This document shows, in pieces, positions 22,628 to 31,337 of a stretch of DNA of 64,000 nucleotides. Positions within the stretch are counted from its first letter, which is position 1, and each line of letters begins with the position of its first letter. A program made the position numbers and the translations under genes. The DNA is from Lentimonas sp. CC4 (lineage in GTDB: Bacteria; Verrucomicrobiota; Verrucomicrobiia; Opitutales; Coraliomargaritaceae). Where the stretch lies: positions 806,001 to 870,000 of the forward strand of contig NZ_CACVBO010000001.1 in NCBI RefSeq assembly GCF_902728235.1. The letters are read 5' to 3'. The notes under the pieces were generated by a model that was not told where the DNA came from, made no database searches, and worked only from the letters and a program-made list of their open reading frames with translations.

Positions 22628-23059
22628 ATGCTCACTTGCAAAAAATCTTACCGCGACATTCCGTTCGCCCACCGCCAGCACCGACACGACGGGCATTGCG
22701 CCCTGATCCACGGACACAACTGGGGGATCACGCTCACCTTCGCTTGCAGCGAGACCGATGCAAATGGCTTCGTCGTCGACTTCGGCAAACTCAAATACCT
22801 AAAGACCTGGATCGACGAGCACCTCGACCATGCCTGCCTTTTCAACGCAGACGACCCCGAAACCGAGACACTGCTCGCCAATGCCGGCCACCTATTCAAG
22901 GCATACACCCTGCCAAACTGCTCCTGCGAAGGCGTAGCGGTGCATCTGCATGGTATCTTTGACTCCATGGTGCGAACCGAAACCGACAACCGCGTCTGGA
23001 TTACCGAAATCGAAATCGTCGAAGACTCAAAGAACAGCGCTGCCTACCGCCCCGAGTAA
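22628..23059 (+). CDS. queD: 6-carboxy-5,6,7,8-tetrahydropterin synthase
   Basis: QueD converts dihydroneopterin triphosphate to 6-carboxytetrahydropterin. The zinc-binding histidines appear in [20 protein letters not shown], with [20 protein letters not shown] following. The C-terminal [11 protein letters not shown] block with its Glu is also typical. The ATG at 22628 gives 143 residues and a family-like start ([13 protein letters not shown]); an earlier in-frame ATG at 22580 reads through the repeat-like spacer and is less likely. queE follows after 23 bases. Confidence 0.92.
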   Translation: MLTCKKSYRDIPFAHRQHRHDGHCALIHGHNWGITLTFACSETDANGFVVDFGKLKYLKTWIDEHLDHACLFNADDPETETLLANAGHLFKAYTLPNCSCEGVAVHLHGIFDSMVRTETDNRVWITEIEIVEDSKNSAAYRPE

Positions 23060-23082
23060 AGAGACACAGCCCAACCCGCCCC

Positions 23083-23772
23083 ATGACACTACCGATACAC
23101 GAACAGTTCTACACCTTTCAGGGCGAAGGCGCACATGCGGGGCGCGCAGCTTACTTCATCCGCACCTTCGGCTGCCCAGTGCACTGCCCCTGGTGCGACT
23201 CCGCAGGCACATGGCACCCCGACTACATACCCAAGCATATTGAGCGGCTCCCCCCTGACGCCCTAGCGGCAGAAGTCGCCCAGACCCGAGCCGAATTCAC
23301 GGTAATCACCGGCGGCGAACCCGCCATCCACGACCTAACCCCGCTAACCGATGCGCTTCACGCAATCGGGCAGCAGACTCATCTGGAAACCAGCGGCGCC
23401 TTCCCGATCCAGGGCGCGCTGGATTGGATCACGCTCAGCCCCAAGCGCTGGAAACTGCCCCTCGCCGAAAACGTCGCACGCGCCAATGAATTTAAGCTGA
23501 TCATCGACCGCCCTGGAGCCATCGACGAATACGTCACCGCACTCACCGAGCGCGGTGCCAATCTGGATGCCGATAGTATTGTGTGGCTTCACCCCGAATG
23601 GTCACAGCACAGTAACCCCGCGGTGCTGAACGCCATCACCGAATGGATCAAAGCACACGGCGCGCCTTACCGCGCAGGCTGGCAACTCCACAAAAACTAC
23701 GCAGCCGACACCATGGATCAGCGCAGCGCTCCGCCCGCACCACTCGGCGGCAACCCCAGAAAAGGCTATTAA
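23083..23772 (+). CDS. queE: 7-carboxy-7-deazaguanine synthase (radical SAM)
   Basis: QueE uses S-adenosylmethionine and a 4Fe-4S cluster to make 7-carboxy-7-deazaguanine. The three cluster cysteines form CX3CX2C in [21 protein letters not shown] and the C-terminal WQLHKNYA fit the family. At 229 residues it is full length. With queC and queD it completes the route from dihydroneopterin triphosphate to preQ0; queF, which reduces preQ0 to preQ1, is not in the window. Confidence 0.93.
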   Translation: MTLPIHEQFYTFQGEGAHAGRAAYFIRTFGCPVHCPWCDSAGTWHPDYIPKHIERLPPDALAAEVAQTRAEFTVITGGEPAIHDLTPLTDALHAIGQQTHLETSGAFPIQGALDWITLSPKRWKLPLAENVARANEFKLIIDRPGAIDEYVTALTERGANLDADSIVWLHPEWSQHSNPAVLNAITEWIKAHGAPYRAGWQLHKNYAADTMDQRSAPPAPLGGNPRKGY

Positions 23773-23877
23773 CTCACCAACATTTGAAAACTCGATTGCA
23801 TCTCTCGCTTTCAGTGCACACTTTCGTCGCACTCGCTGTTACCCTCAGCGTGACCACAATTTAGCACCACTCATCTC

Positions 23878-25197
23878 ATGGCATTCTTCGGAAAAAAAAC
23901 TAAGACACCCGCTCAGCTCAAAGCCGAGATCAAACAACTGCAAAGCGAACTCGAAGCCCTCGAAGGCCCAAAGCCCGTTGACAAGCAAGCCACACCACCT
24001 GCCAAGACTGATCCCGAGACCAACAAGTCCGCATCCAATGCACTCTTTGCCACCCTCTCCCACGAGCTACGCACCCCACTGAATGGTGTGCTTGGCATGG
24101 CTCAACTACTCAAAGAGAATAATACCGACAGCAAACTCGATACCCTCGAAAGCTGCGCGCAACACATGCAGTCGGTGCTACACACACTCGTCAATTTATC
24201 TAAGATCCAAGAAGAATGGGGCGAACTCCCCGAACACCGCGAATGGATCAACATGCACGACTTCATGGAACAGGTAAAACAAAACCTGACCCTGCGAGCC
24301 AGCAACCGCCATCTCAAAATCGAGATCGAGCACCACAACAATACCACCCGCCTGCGCGGCGACTACGACCATTTGACTAACATGATCGAGACCGCCATCC
24401 TCGGCTCGCTCGAATGCACCGATATCAACGCCGAAGGAGCCCCCGCCGTGCTCACGGTGAAATGGCGCAACAATCAGAGCGGCATAAAAGTCACCATCAT
24501 TAACCCGCTCGAGACCATGCCCTCCTCTCGCGGCTCACGCATATCCGAAGTTTCTGGGCTCACCACAAGCAACAGTCACTCACGCATACGCATGGAGTTC
24601 CTCTATTGGGCAGTGTCGATCTCGCTCTTGGAAAACCACCAAGGCGGTATGATTGCCTCGAAGCTCGACGGCAACACGGGCGTAAAGACCATACTCGTCT
24701 TCCAACTCGAAAGCATGGAAGCCTCGCCCAGCAACGAACGCCCCGTCGGCGGCCTCACACTCTCTGTTGGCGGCAAAGCGCCCAATCCACTAGTCGAACT
24801 GCCATTCTGCATGAAAGTGCTCATCGTCGAGGACGATCCGATCAACCGCGAACTCATGTCGATGCTGCTAGAGCGAATTGGCCAGAAGTCCGCAGTCGCA
24901 GTCAACGGACAAGCCGCGCTCGACATCATGCTCGAAGACCCAGAGTTCGATCTAGTGCTAATGGATATAGACATGCCCGTCTTAGATGGCATGGCCACTA
25001 CTCGCGCTCTACGCATTGGCGAAGTGGGCGATATCGGCATGAACATCCCCATCGTCGCCGTCACCGCATTCAACACACTGTCCGACCAGAGTAAATTTAA
25101 GAAAGCCGGCATGGATCACTTCCTCTGTAAACCGGTATCACTCAAAGACCTGCGCAGCGTCCTACTCGAGATCAATCGCAAGAAGAAAGAGGAATAG
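23878..25197 (+). CDS. Hybrid kinase-like protein with degenerate ATPase domain and receiver
   Basis: The cytoplasmic 439-residue protein starts with a short coiled coil (residues 9-30), then a HisKA domain with the conserved histidine in FATLSHELRTPLNGVLGMAQ. The region where the ATPase should be lacks its key residues: the N-box Asn is replaced by Gly (IETAILGSLECT), and no DxGxG motif is seen (IINPLETMPSS instead). The C-terminal receiver is intact, with MKVLIVEDD, the phospho-acceptor Asp in LVLMDIDMP and a Lys in LCKPVS. It probably cannot autophosphorylate with ATP but could be phosphorylated by a partner or act as a scaffold. Confidence 0.82.
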   Translation: MAFFGKKTKTPAQLKAEIKQLQSELEALEGPKPVDKQATPPAKTDPETNKSASNALFATLSHELRTPLNGVLGMAQLLKENNTDSKLDTLESCAQHMQSVLHTLVNLSKIQEEWGELPEHREWINMHDFMEQVKQNLTLRASNRHLKIEIEHHNNTTRLRGDYDHLTNMIETAILGSLECTDINAEGAPAVLTVKWRNNQSGIKVTIINPLETMPSSRGSRISEVSGLTTSNSHSRIRMEFLYWAVSISLLENHQGGMIASKLDGNTGVKTILVFQLESMEASPSNERPVGGLTLSVGGKAPNPLVELPFCMKVLIVEDDPINRELMSMLLERIGQKSAVAVNGQAALDIMLEDPEFDLVLMDIDMPVLDGMATTRALRIGEVGDIGMNIPIVAVTAFNTLSDQSKFKKAGMDHFLCKPVSLKDLRSVLLEINRKKKEE

Positions 25198-25239
25198 CAC
25201 AGCTGATTGCGCAGACTCTGTAACACAGCGACACCCCGA

Positions 25240-26250
25240 CTACAGGTCGCCAATATCATCCAGTATGGACTGCTTTGTTGCGGCATCCAAATCAGGAAAA
25301 CGCGTCTCATTAAACGCGCTTCCAGGCCGATCCAAGCCAAAGGAATCCGCCGAAGGCACTGCAACGGCAACATCCGAAGACACACTGCCAGTTAACGCCG
25401 CCGGCAGCTCGTCTGCCCCAATCGCCCCCTCAGGCAATCGACCCGGTAGATACAGCCCCGAAGGCCGAGAAAACATCCACGGCATCACGCCCGTATTGAC
25501 CTCCACACTGCGCATACGCACTTCATGCGTAAATTCGCTATCCGTTTCCATCGTGCTCACCATCGGAACCGACACCCCCTGGATCACGCTCAATTCGCCA
25601 TGGGTCGTGACCTCTCTGGCCCCCGAAACCGCATTTACCACGATCTGCTGACGCTCCACAAAGTCCGCACGATCAATCGCATAAACGATCTGCTGGCCTC
25701 CCGGCAGCGTCACCTCCAAGTCATAGCAATCATACCCATCAATCACACGCGTGCCTAACAATTTGATCTGTTTGCCTGGGATCCCAGAATAAAGTAAATG
25801 TCCCGCCGTTGGCGCATCACGTATAAAGTTCAGCGCCTCCAATGGTGGCATCACAACTGGCTCAGTCGACTCCATCGTATTGAGCTGCCACGCATCCGCC
25901 CCATCGTAAGACATCACAATCCGCTCCCGGCCCGCAAATAGTATAACCTTACAATAGTCCGGCTTCTTCTTAAACGCGACGAACTGCAAGGCCCCCTGCG
26001 ACATACGCAACACGCCTTCGAATCGTAGGCTCTCGACCTTCTGCCAGCCCTCTATCCCACCAAGCGATAGGCGATAATACTCTCTGAGAATATGCGCTAC
26101 CAGTGGTTCGACTCCTCCCAGCCGCATCGGATCGACTTTTTGAATCGCCGATCGATACGCAGGCGCAGCTACTGAATCAGGCGCAGCACCGCACAGCGAG
26201 GCGAGCAAACACAAGAACACAGAGCAACTGAAGAAAGAATAAAACGACAT
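25240..26250 (-). CDS. Exported protein, outer-membrane lipoprotein-sorting-like fold, paralogue 1
   Basis: A signal peptide (MSFYSFFSCSVFLCLLASLCGA) is followed by about 240 residues of alternating beta strands (KVESLRFEGVLRMSQGALQF, VIDGYDCYDLEVTLPGGQQ). The pattern resembles the LolA/LolB-like fold seen in many exported proteins, but this is by appearance only. It ends the core with VNTGVMPWMF and then has a Pro/Ser/Ala-rich tail of about 75 residues. The next gene (26353) is a clear paralogue, sharing GGxExW, KKPxY, MxYDGxxAW and MPWMF. The ATG at 26250 begins the signal peptide. Confidence 0.7.
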   Translation of the reverse strand: MSFYSFFSCSVFLCLLASLCGAAPDSVAAPAYRSAIQKVDPMRLGGVEPLVAHILREYYRLSLGGIEGWQKVESLRFEGVLRMSQGALQFVAFKKKPDYCKVILFAGRERIVMSYDGADAWQLNTMESTEPVVMPPLEALNFIRDAPTAGHLLYSGIPGKQIKLLGTRVIDGYDCYDLEVTLPGGQQIVYAIDRADFVERQQIVVNAVSGAREVTTHGELSVIQGVSVPMVSTMETDSEFTHEVRMRSVEVNTGVMPWMFSRPSGLYLPGRLPEGAIGADELPAALTGSVSSDVAVAVPSADSFGLDRPGSAFNETRFPDLDAATKQSILDDIGDL

Positions 26251-26352
26251 ACTGGATAGCGTATCGCAAAAGACGACCAACGAATCGAGCCTAGAAATCA
26301 AAAGCCCCCGAGTTCTATCAGAGCGCCCCCCCCTATCTACAACCAAGCCGAC

Positions 26353-27168
26353 TTACTTTGGCATTTTAAACATCCACGGCATGATGCCCGAGTTCACCTT
26401 CACCTCATCCAGCTCCAAAGTCGAAACCCACTCGTCGCTTTTATAGCTCACGACCTTCTGTGCAATTGGCATGCCGAACTCACGAATATAGTCCTCATAC
26501 ACCACCCAGCTAACCGTCCCCGTGCGCAGATCAGTATTAACGACTTTAATCTCCAAATAAGTGCGAACATCGACAAAATAATCGACTTGATACTCAGTAT
26601 CGAGCGTTACTCGAATTTGATGACAAATCGTGCCATCCACAGGCACAGTATCCAGATATTCCATGCGCTTTCCCGTTGCATAAGGGTAGAGTAAATGATT
26701 CCCAAATCGAGCACCATGTATAAAGCGACGTGCCTGAGCGGGCTCCATCGCCTCAGCCGCATGCGAACCGCGCTTCACCGCATGCCAAGCAATGCGCCCA
26801 TCATACCCCATACGTATATCGCCGTGATCGCCATGAATCGTCATTTTTATATAATGCGGCTTCTTCTGGTAGGCATTAAAATCAAACTCGCCCCCAGATA
26901 ATTTCAACCGACCAGCCACTCGCAAGCTCACGACTCGCTCCCAATTCTCTGCCCCACCGAGCCCCTCCTTGTAGTAGCGATTCAAAATCGAACCCAAGCG
27001 ATCCACGCCCATCTCTGGCATCGCCGTCTGACGCAAGACAACATTCGCGTCTTCGCCCTCAGCCGCGACCGAAGCGACCGAAGTGGCCGGCTCGACAGAG
27101 CCACACGCAAGAGAGACGCAAACAACGAGCGCCCCATAGAAAAGTGTGCACAACTTCGACTGACTCAT
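26353..27168 (-). CDS. Exported protein, outer-membrane lipoprotein-sorting-like fold, paralogue 2
   Basis: The 271-residue protein has a signal peptide (KLCTLFYGALVVCVSLACGS; LACG might be a lipobox). The body matches the next gene downstream at several places: LGGAENWERVVSLRVAGRL, YQKKPHYIK, MGYDGRIAWH, HLLYPYATGK and a final SGIMPWMF. Unlike the paralogue it lacks the C-terminal tail. The pair looks like a tandem duplication with later divergence. No enzymatic motif is present; an envelope role is inferred from export only. Confidence 0.7.
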   Translation of the reverse strand: MSQSKLCTLFYGALVVCVSLACGSVEPATSVASVAAEGEDANVVLRQTAMPEMGVDRLGSILNRYYKEGLGGAENWERVVSLRVAGRLKLSGGEFDFNAYQKKPHYIKMTIHGDHGDIRMGYDGRIAWHAVKRGSHAAEAMEPAQARRFIHGARFGNHLLYPYATGKRMEYLDTVPVDGTICHQIRVTLDTEYQVDYFVDVRTYLEIKVVNTDLRTGTVSWVVYEDYIREFGMPIAQKVVSYKSDEWVSTLELDEVKVNSGIMPWMFKMPK

Positions 27169-27302
27169 AAGGAAGAAACTGTCAGGCAATCCGTAGCGCC
27201 ATGCAAGCCAGTATGTTTGGTGAACATTGAACGCCTCCAGCAGTAACTAAAGCATCGACTCAACGATCAGAACATTACACATCTGTTTATCACGACTCTA
27301 CT

Positions 27303-28586
27303 ATGCCCCAGTTTGACTACAAAGCCCGACAGCCAGACGGCAAAACCATCACCGGAAGCATCGAATCTGCGGACCGGCGACAGGCTGCCCAACGACTCCA
27401 AGAGCAAAAGCTCAGCCCGATCACACTCAAAGAAGTGAGCACAGCCAAGCCCTCGGTATTCAGTAAGCTGCGCAATAAAACAAAATCGCTCAAGAGCCCG
27501 AAACGCAGCTCAGCCGATAGCGAGCCGACAAGCTCACAAAACGGCGGCACACCCAGCCGTGAAAAGTCCGGCCTAGCCCTACTCACCCGCCTACTAGAAC
27601 TGCACACCTCGGGGCTACCGATCGGCGACTCGATCCGCATCCTTAGCCAACGCCTGAGCGACCCTGAGCAAAAGCAACTCGCCAGCTCGATCTGGCGCGA
27701 CTTAAGCGAGGGTGCCACACTGGCTGGCGCACTCACGCGGCAACCCAAATACTTCTCAGGTTCCATCAGCTATGTCATCGAAGCAGGCGAAGCAACAGGC
27801 AACCTCAGCCCGATCCTCCGCAAAGTCATCGACTTTCTCGAAGAAAAGCAGGCGATTCGCAAAAAAATGATCACCAGCATGGCTTACCCTGGCTTCATTT
27901 GCACGGTGGCGTTCGTCGTTGTGATTATTTTCCTGACCGTGCTCCTCCCGCAGATCCAAGGCATGCTCGACCGCCTCGGTGGCGAAATGACCTGGAGCGC
28001 ACGACTCCTCATGGATGGATCGGATTTTTTAATCAAATTCGGGCCCATCCTCGCGATCGCGATCGCACTCGGAGCAGTCGGCATCGCGCAATGGCGCAAG
28101 ACGAGCGTGGGACGACAACGCTCCGATAAATGGTTTCTTAAGATTCCGCTACTTGGCAAAATTTTCTATTACTCTGACCTCTTTCAATCCGGCAATCTAA
28201 TCAGCACCCTCCTCGAGAGCGGAATCAACACCACAGAAGTGCTACGCCTGACTGAACGCACGATCAAGAACACCGACCTGCGCGAACGCTTCCACACCGC
28301 ACGCGGGCAAGTCAACGAAGGTCTCTCGATCGCGCAGGCCTTTAAGCGCAATGAATTCATGCCTGACCTCGCAGTCGACATTCTAACCGTAGGCGAGAAC
28401 ACAGGCAATCTGGGACACAGTATGAGCGAAGTCACCAAAGGCTTTCGCAACGAACTGACAAAGCGCCTTGGGCTACTCACGAACCTAGTCGCCTCCGGCG
28501 CATTGGTCTGCGCCTTTATCATGGTGGCTCTAATCGCCATCGGCATCGTGACCAGTGTATTCCAAGTCAGCCAGACCTTGTCGTAG
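27303..28586 (+). CDS. Type II secretion/type IV pilus inner-membrane platform protein (GspF/PilC)
   Basis: The 427-residue protein has the N-terminal PilC/GspF opening (MPQFDYKARQPDGKTITGSI) and two T2SSF domains. The conserved blocks LLELHTSGLPIGDSIRIL and SYVIEAGEATGNL, and in the second half LLESGINTTEVL and ILTVGENTGNL, are present. Three membrane segments are visible (about 200-225, 250-270 and 390-420). The family anchors the assembly ATPase and retracts or extends pseudopilins. No GspE gene is adjacent; the PilM-secretin operon at 38.7-45.1 kb is a possible partner. Confidence 0.92.
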   Translation: MPQFDYKARQPDGKTITGSIESADRRQAAQRLQEQKLSPITLKEVSTAKPSVFSKLRNKTKSLKSPKRSSADSEPTSSQNGGTPSREKSGLALLTRLLELHTSGLPIGDSIRILSQRLSDPEQKQLASSIWRDLSEGATLAGALTRQPKYFSGSISYVIEAGEATGNLSPILRKVIDFLEEKQAIRKKMITSMAYPGFICTVAFVVVIIFLTVLLPQIQGMLDRLGGEMTWSARLLMDGSDFLIKFGPILAIAIALGAVGIAQWRKTSVGRQRSDKWFLKIPLLGKIFYYSDLFQSGNLISTLLESGINTTEVLRLTERTIKNTDLRERFHTARGQVNEGLSIAQAFKRNEFMPDLAVDILTVGENTGNLGHSMSEVTKGFRNELTKRLGLLTNLVASGALVCAFIMVALIAIGIVTSVFQVSQTLS

Positions 28587-28639
28587 TATCAGACTAGCAA
28601 TGGCGCAACGCCTGCCAACCGCTGGCGATCAAGATCACC

Positions 28640-30289
28640 TCAACGATGCTTCCGCAAGGTCGAGACTACGATATACATCCCCAAGATACCTGAGACCAAG
28701 AAGCCCAAGATACCAATGGCAGGGAAACCAAACAGCAATGGCCCAACTCCGGTAGTAATAATCAGCGATGAACCAATCAGCAACGAACCGATAATGATGC
28801 CCACGGTCAGGCGATTCATCGACGCATTAAAAGTCTCTTCCAAGTTTTCCGTTCCAGTATGGTGGAAATTGATCTGTAGATCCTCCTCCTCAATACGCTG
28901 CAAAATACGCTGCATATTTTCAGGGATCTGCTGCATACGTCGCAACATCGACAGCATCGGATAAAGCGTTTGCCGAGTGACGCTCTGCACACTCCAACGC
29001 TCCTTATTCAACTTCACCAAGAAGGGCTTCGCCACGCTCAGGATATCAAATTCCGGATCCAATGAACGCGCCGTCTCTTCCACACAAAGAATGGCCTTCG
29101 ATAGCAGGGCATAATCAGGCGACACCTCAATGCCATTACTCCCGAAGATATAGAGCATCTCTAAGCCAACTGTTCCGATCTTCGTCCCCGATGGACCAAA
29201 GCTGCGATGCTTATTCAGAAGGAACGTCACTTCTTTCTCCACGCGGCGACGGTCAATGCGGCGATTATTGACCGCCATACGCTCTGCCACACGAATCACC
29301 TTCGCCGCATTCCGATCTGTGATTGCGGCAAAAAGATCCACCAGCAAATAGCGCATCTCCAGTGTGATCTGCCCAGCTTGCCCCCAATCCAGCCAGCAAA
29401 TTCGCTGATCCGGCGTGATTAGCATATTACCGGAATGCGGATCTGAGTGAAAGAAGCCGGTGCCGACAATTTGATGAAAGACGGATTCGCCGCCCTGCTT
29501 AGCCAACTCACGCGCATCGGCCTCAGGCAAGTCCGCCTGATCCGGAGCAACTCCGTCGACCCACTCCGTGACGAGCAAACGACGCGTGGTAAACGCAGTA
29601 TATACCTTCGGCGCAAAGACACGCTCCTGCTCCGTGTTCAGCGCTCTAAAAATCTCCGCATTATCTGCTTCATTATTATAGTTGAGCTCTTCCTCTAGGC
29701 GCTTCTCTGCCTCGCTCACCAGCATCGGTAAATTATACGGGCGCAACTCCTCAACACGTGCATGCAGCTGCTTGGCGAACCAACCAATAATCTCCAAATC
29801 CGACGAAATCGTTTTATGAATATCGGCTCGCTGCACTTTAACGCTCACCCATTCTCCGGTGGAAATCAACTTCGCCTTATACACTTGCCCCAATGAACCC
29901 GCAGCCACCGGGATCGGCTCAAAATCCGCAAAGACCTCATCAATCGGGCAGCCCAAATCCTTCAACAACACAGGCTCAATCTTCTCAAATGCCTGCGGCT
30001 CGACTTGACTGCGCAGCTTCTTCAGCTCCATCACGAGTGGCTCTGGAAGACGATCAGGCCGAGTGCTGAGGATTTGACCAAATTTAACAAAGATGGGCCC
30101 CAACTCCTCACACGCATTACGCACCCGCTCGTAGGGCGTCAGGTGCGTGACCTTCTGCCTCACCAGATTACGCAACAAAAACTGCGGCGTATCAAGTTGA
30201 AGCAATAAATCCTCGAACCCCCAACGCACCAAAATGGCAACGATTTCCGGCGCTCGAACTGCGTTGGAGAGATAGTTAAAAGGTTTCAA
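28640..30289 (-). CDS. UbiB/AarF/ABC1-family atypical kinase
   Basis: The 549-residue protein has the family KxGQ-type motif (FVKFGQILSTRPDRLP), the Ala-rich nucleotide loop (PVAAGSLGQVYKAKL), the catalytic-type Lys (VSVKVQRADIH), and FFHSDPHSGNML with WLDWGQAGQ. Two C-terminal membrane segments (about 490-540) anchor it. Family members support quinone (ubiquinone) synthesis or lipid handling, and bind or hydrolyse ATP. A phasin-like gene lies upstream on the same strand, but a four-helix-bundle unit with inverted-repeat ends sits between them. Confidence 0.9.
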   Translation of the reverse strand: MKPFNYLSNAVRAPEIVAILVRWGFEDLLLQLDTPQFLLRNLVRQKVTHLTPYERVRNACEELGPIFVKFGQILSTRPDRLPEPLVMELKKLRSQVEPQAFEKIEPVLLKDLGCPIDEVFADFEPIPVAAGSLGQVYKAKLISTGEWVSVKVQRADIHKTISSDLEIIGWFAKQLHARVEELRPYNLPMLVSEAEKRLEEELNYNNEADNAEIFRALNTEQERVFAPKVYTAFTTRRLLVTEWVDGVAPDQADLPEADARELAKQGGESVFHQIVGTGFFHSDPHSGNMLITPDQRICWLDWGQAGQITLEMRYLLVDLFAAITDRNAAKVIRVAERMAVNNRRIDRRRVEKEVTFLLNKHRSFGPSGTKIGTVGLEMLYIFGSNGIEVSPDYALLSKAILCVEETARSLDPEFDILSVAKPFLVKLNKERWSVQSVTRQTLYPMLSMLRRMQQIPENMQRILQRIEEEDLQINFHHTGTENLEETFNASMNRLTVGIIIGSLLIGSSLIITTGVGPLLFGFPAIGILGFLVSGILGMYIVVSTLRKHR

Positions 30290-30293
30290 ATGA

Positions 30294-30767
30294 GTTGCTG
30301 GTTGTTTGTTGTTCGTTGACAGCTGGCAGTTGGACGCGGCCGATGATCATTTCTTTGCTGTTCGCGCCAAATAGCTCGCGTAGCCATTTGAAAGCGCTGA
30401 CGCCTTTTCGAAGATCACTCTAAAATCTGCTAATAGCTCATCAGCCATCATAAGTTCGTCATTCGCAGTTATCATATGATCTAAGCATTCATCCTGAGAA
30501 CCTAAGCTGTTACGAATAAACTTCGCATTATCTAAGTAATGACGCCGACCAAAGCCTTCCGCAATATTTGCAGTGGTCGAACGCGCAGCCCGGATCATTT
30601 GATCCGCAAGCAGATAGCGTTCTTCTGCGGGCAATTTTGGCACAATCTGACGAGTCATAAAAAGGCGCAACTCGCGACATGCCTGCCAACACTCTAAGTC
30701 CTCAAAACGATCAATACGCCCCATGATATTCCCCTCAACAACAAACAACCAGCAACAAACAACCAGC
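30294..30767. mobile_element. Candidate insertion unit: four-helix-bundle gene between perfect inverted repeats
   Basis: The 20-base left arm GTTGCTGGTTGTTTGTTGTT (30294-30313) is repeated exactly inverted at 30737-30756; a partial second copy of the right arm follows to 30767. The arms lie immediately outside the 30347-30724 gene and split two genes (UbiB kinase and phasin-like) that look like former neighbours. No transposase or target-site duplication was found. Confidence 0.6.
30347..30724 (-). CDS. Four-helix-bundle protein (S23/IVS-encoded type, TIGR02436-like)
   Basis: The 125-residue protein starts MGRIDRFEDLECWQACREL and contains DQMIRAARSTTANIAEGFGR and LGSQDECLDHM, the usual signature of four-helix-bundle proteins first seen in 23S rRNA intervening sequences. 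They are related to the Avd accessory proteins of diversity-generating retroelements. Its function is unknown. It is directly bounded by inverted repeats, so it is probably a mobile or repeat-associated gene. The start at 30724 fits the family; a GTG/ATG 24 bases earlier is in frame. Confidence 0.85.
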   Translation of the reverse strand: MGRIDRFEDLECWQACRELRLFMTRQIVPKLPAEERYLLADQMIRAARSTTANIAEGFGRRHYLDNAKFIRNSLGSQDECLDHMITANDELMMADELLADFRVIFEKASALSNGYASYLARTAKK

Positions 30768-30769
30768 GA

Positions 30770-31084
30770 CTAGTCGCCGTTCGGAAACTCTTTATGCAAG
30801 CGACCTTCGAGCTCAGTCACACGTGCAGCAAGCGCATCATACTGATCCTTCGTCACGACATTCGCTTTGTTCAACATATCGATAAAGAGCTTACTCGCTT
30901 CGACCTTTGCCTTCTCAGTCTCCACTTTGCCCTCCTCCACGATTTTCTCGGACATGGCAGCAGCTTCCTCTTTGGTCAGCTTGCCCTTTTCCACTAATTC
31001 ATCGAGCGACTCCAGAACCTTGTCTTTCGTCACGACGGCCAAGCCTATGCCAGCCAACATTGTTTTTTTAACGAGATCGATCAT
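30770..31084 (-). CDS. Phasin-like small helical protein
   Basis: The 104-residue protein begins MIDLVKKTMLAGIGLAVVTK, with a Lys/Glu-rich amphipathic helical middle (VEKGKLTKEEAAAMSEKIVE) and a coiled C-terminus. This is the pattern of PhaF/PhaI-type granule-associated proteins. It may bind polyester or lipid surfaces, but no PHA synthase is nearby. Co-direction with the UbiB kinase suggests they share a transcript apart from the inserted unit. Confidence 0.65.
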   Translation of the reverse strand: MIDLVKKTMLAGIGLAVVTKDKVLESLDELVEKGKLTKEEAAAMSEKIVEEGKVETEKAKVEASKLFIDMLNKANVVTKDQYDALAARVTELEGRLHKEFPNGD

Positions 31085-31244
31085 AACGTCACATAAGGTA
31101 AGTCCAATATTGAGAAAGACAAGAAGTAGTATTCAGGAGTCTCAAGATAATGAACCAGATCAAGTTCCAGGGAAATCAGTCCGTCAACACGCCCTATTAC
31201 TAACTCAAAAACAGCAATAAGCGCGTTGATCGAGCTTGAAAGCC

Positions 31245-31250
31245 TATAAT
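31245..31250 (+). promoter_or_regulatory. Candidate -10 box for the metalloprotease gene
   Basis: A perfect TATAAT lies 88 bases before the ATG at 31338. The corresponding -35 region at 31222-31227 (CGCGTT) is weak. Apart from this, the 253 bases between 31085 and 31337 show nothing I can name. Confidence 0.35.
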
Positions 31251-31337
31251 CCTTCTGATTCTTTCATCCATTTAAATCCCCAATGAGGTTGGCAGACCGT
31301 CTACTGTTGCACACCAGCCACTTGAAGTTATTTCCAT

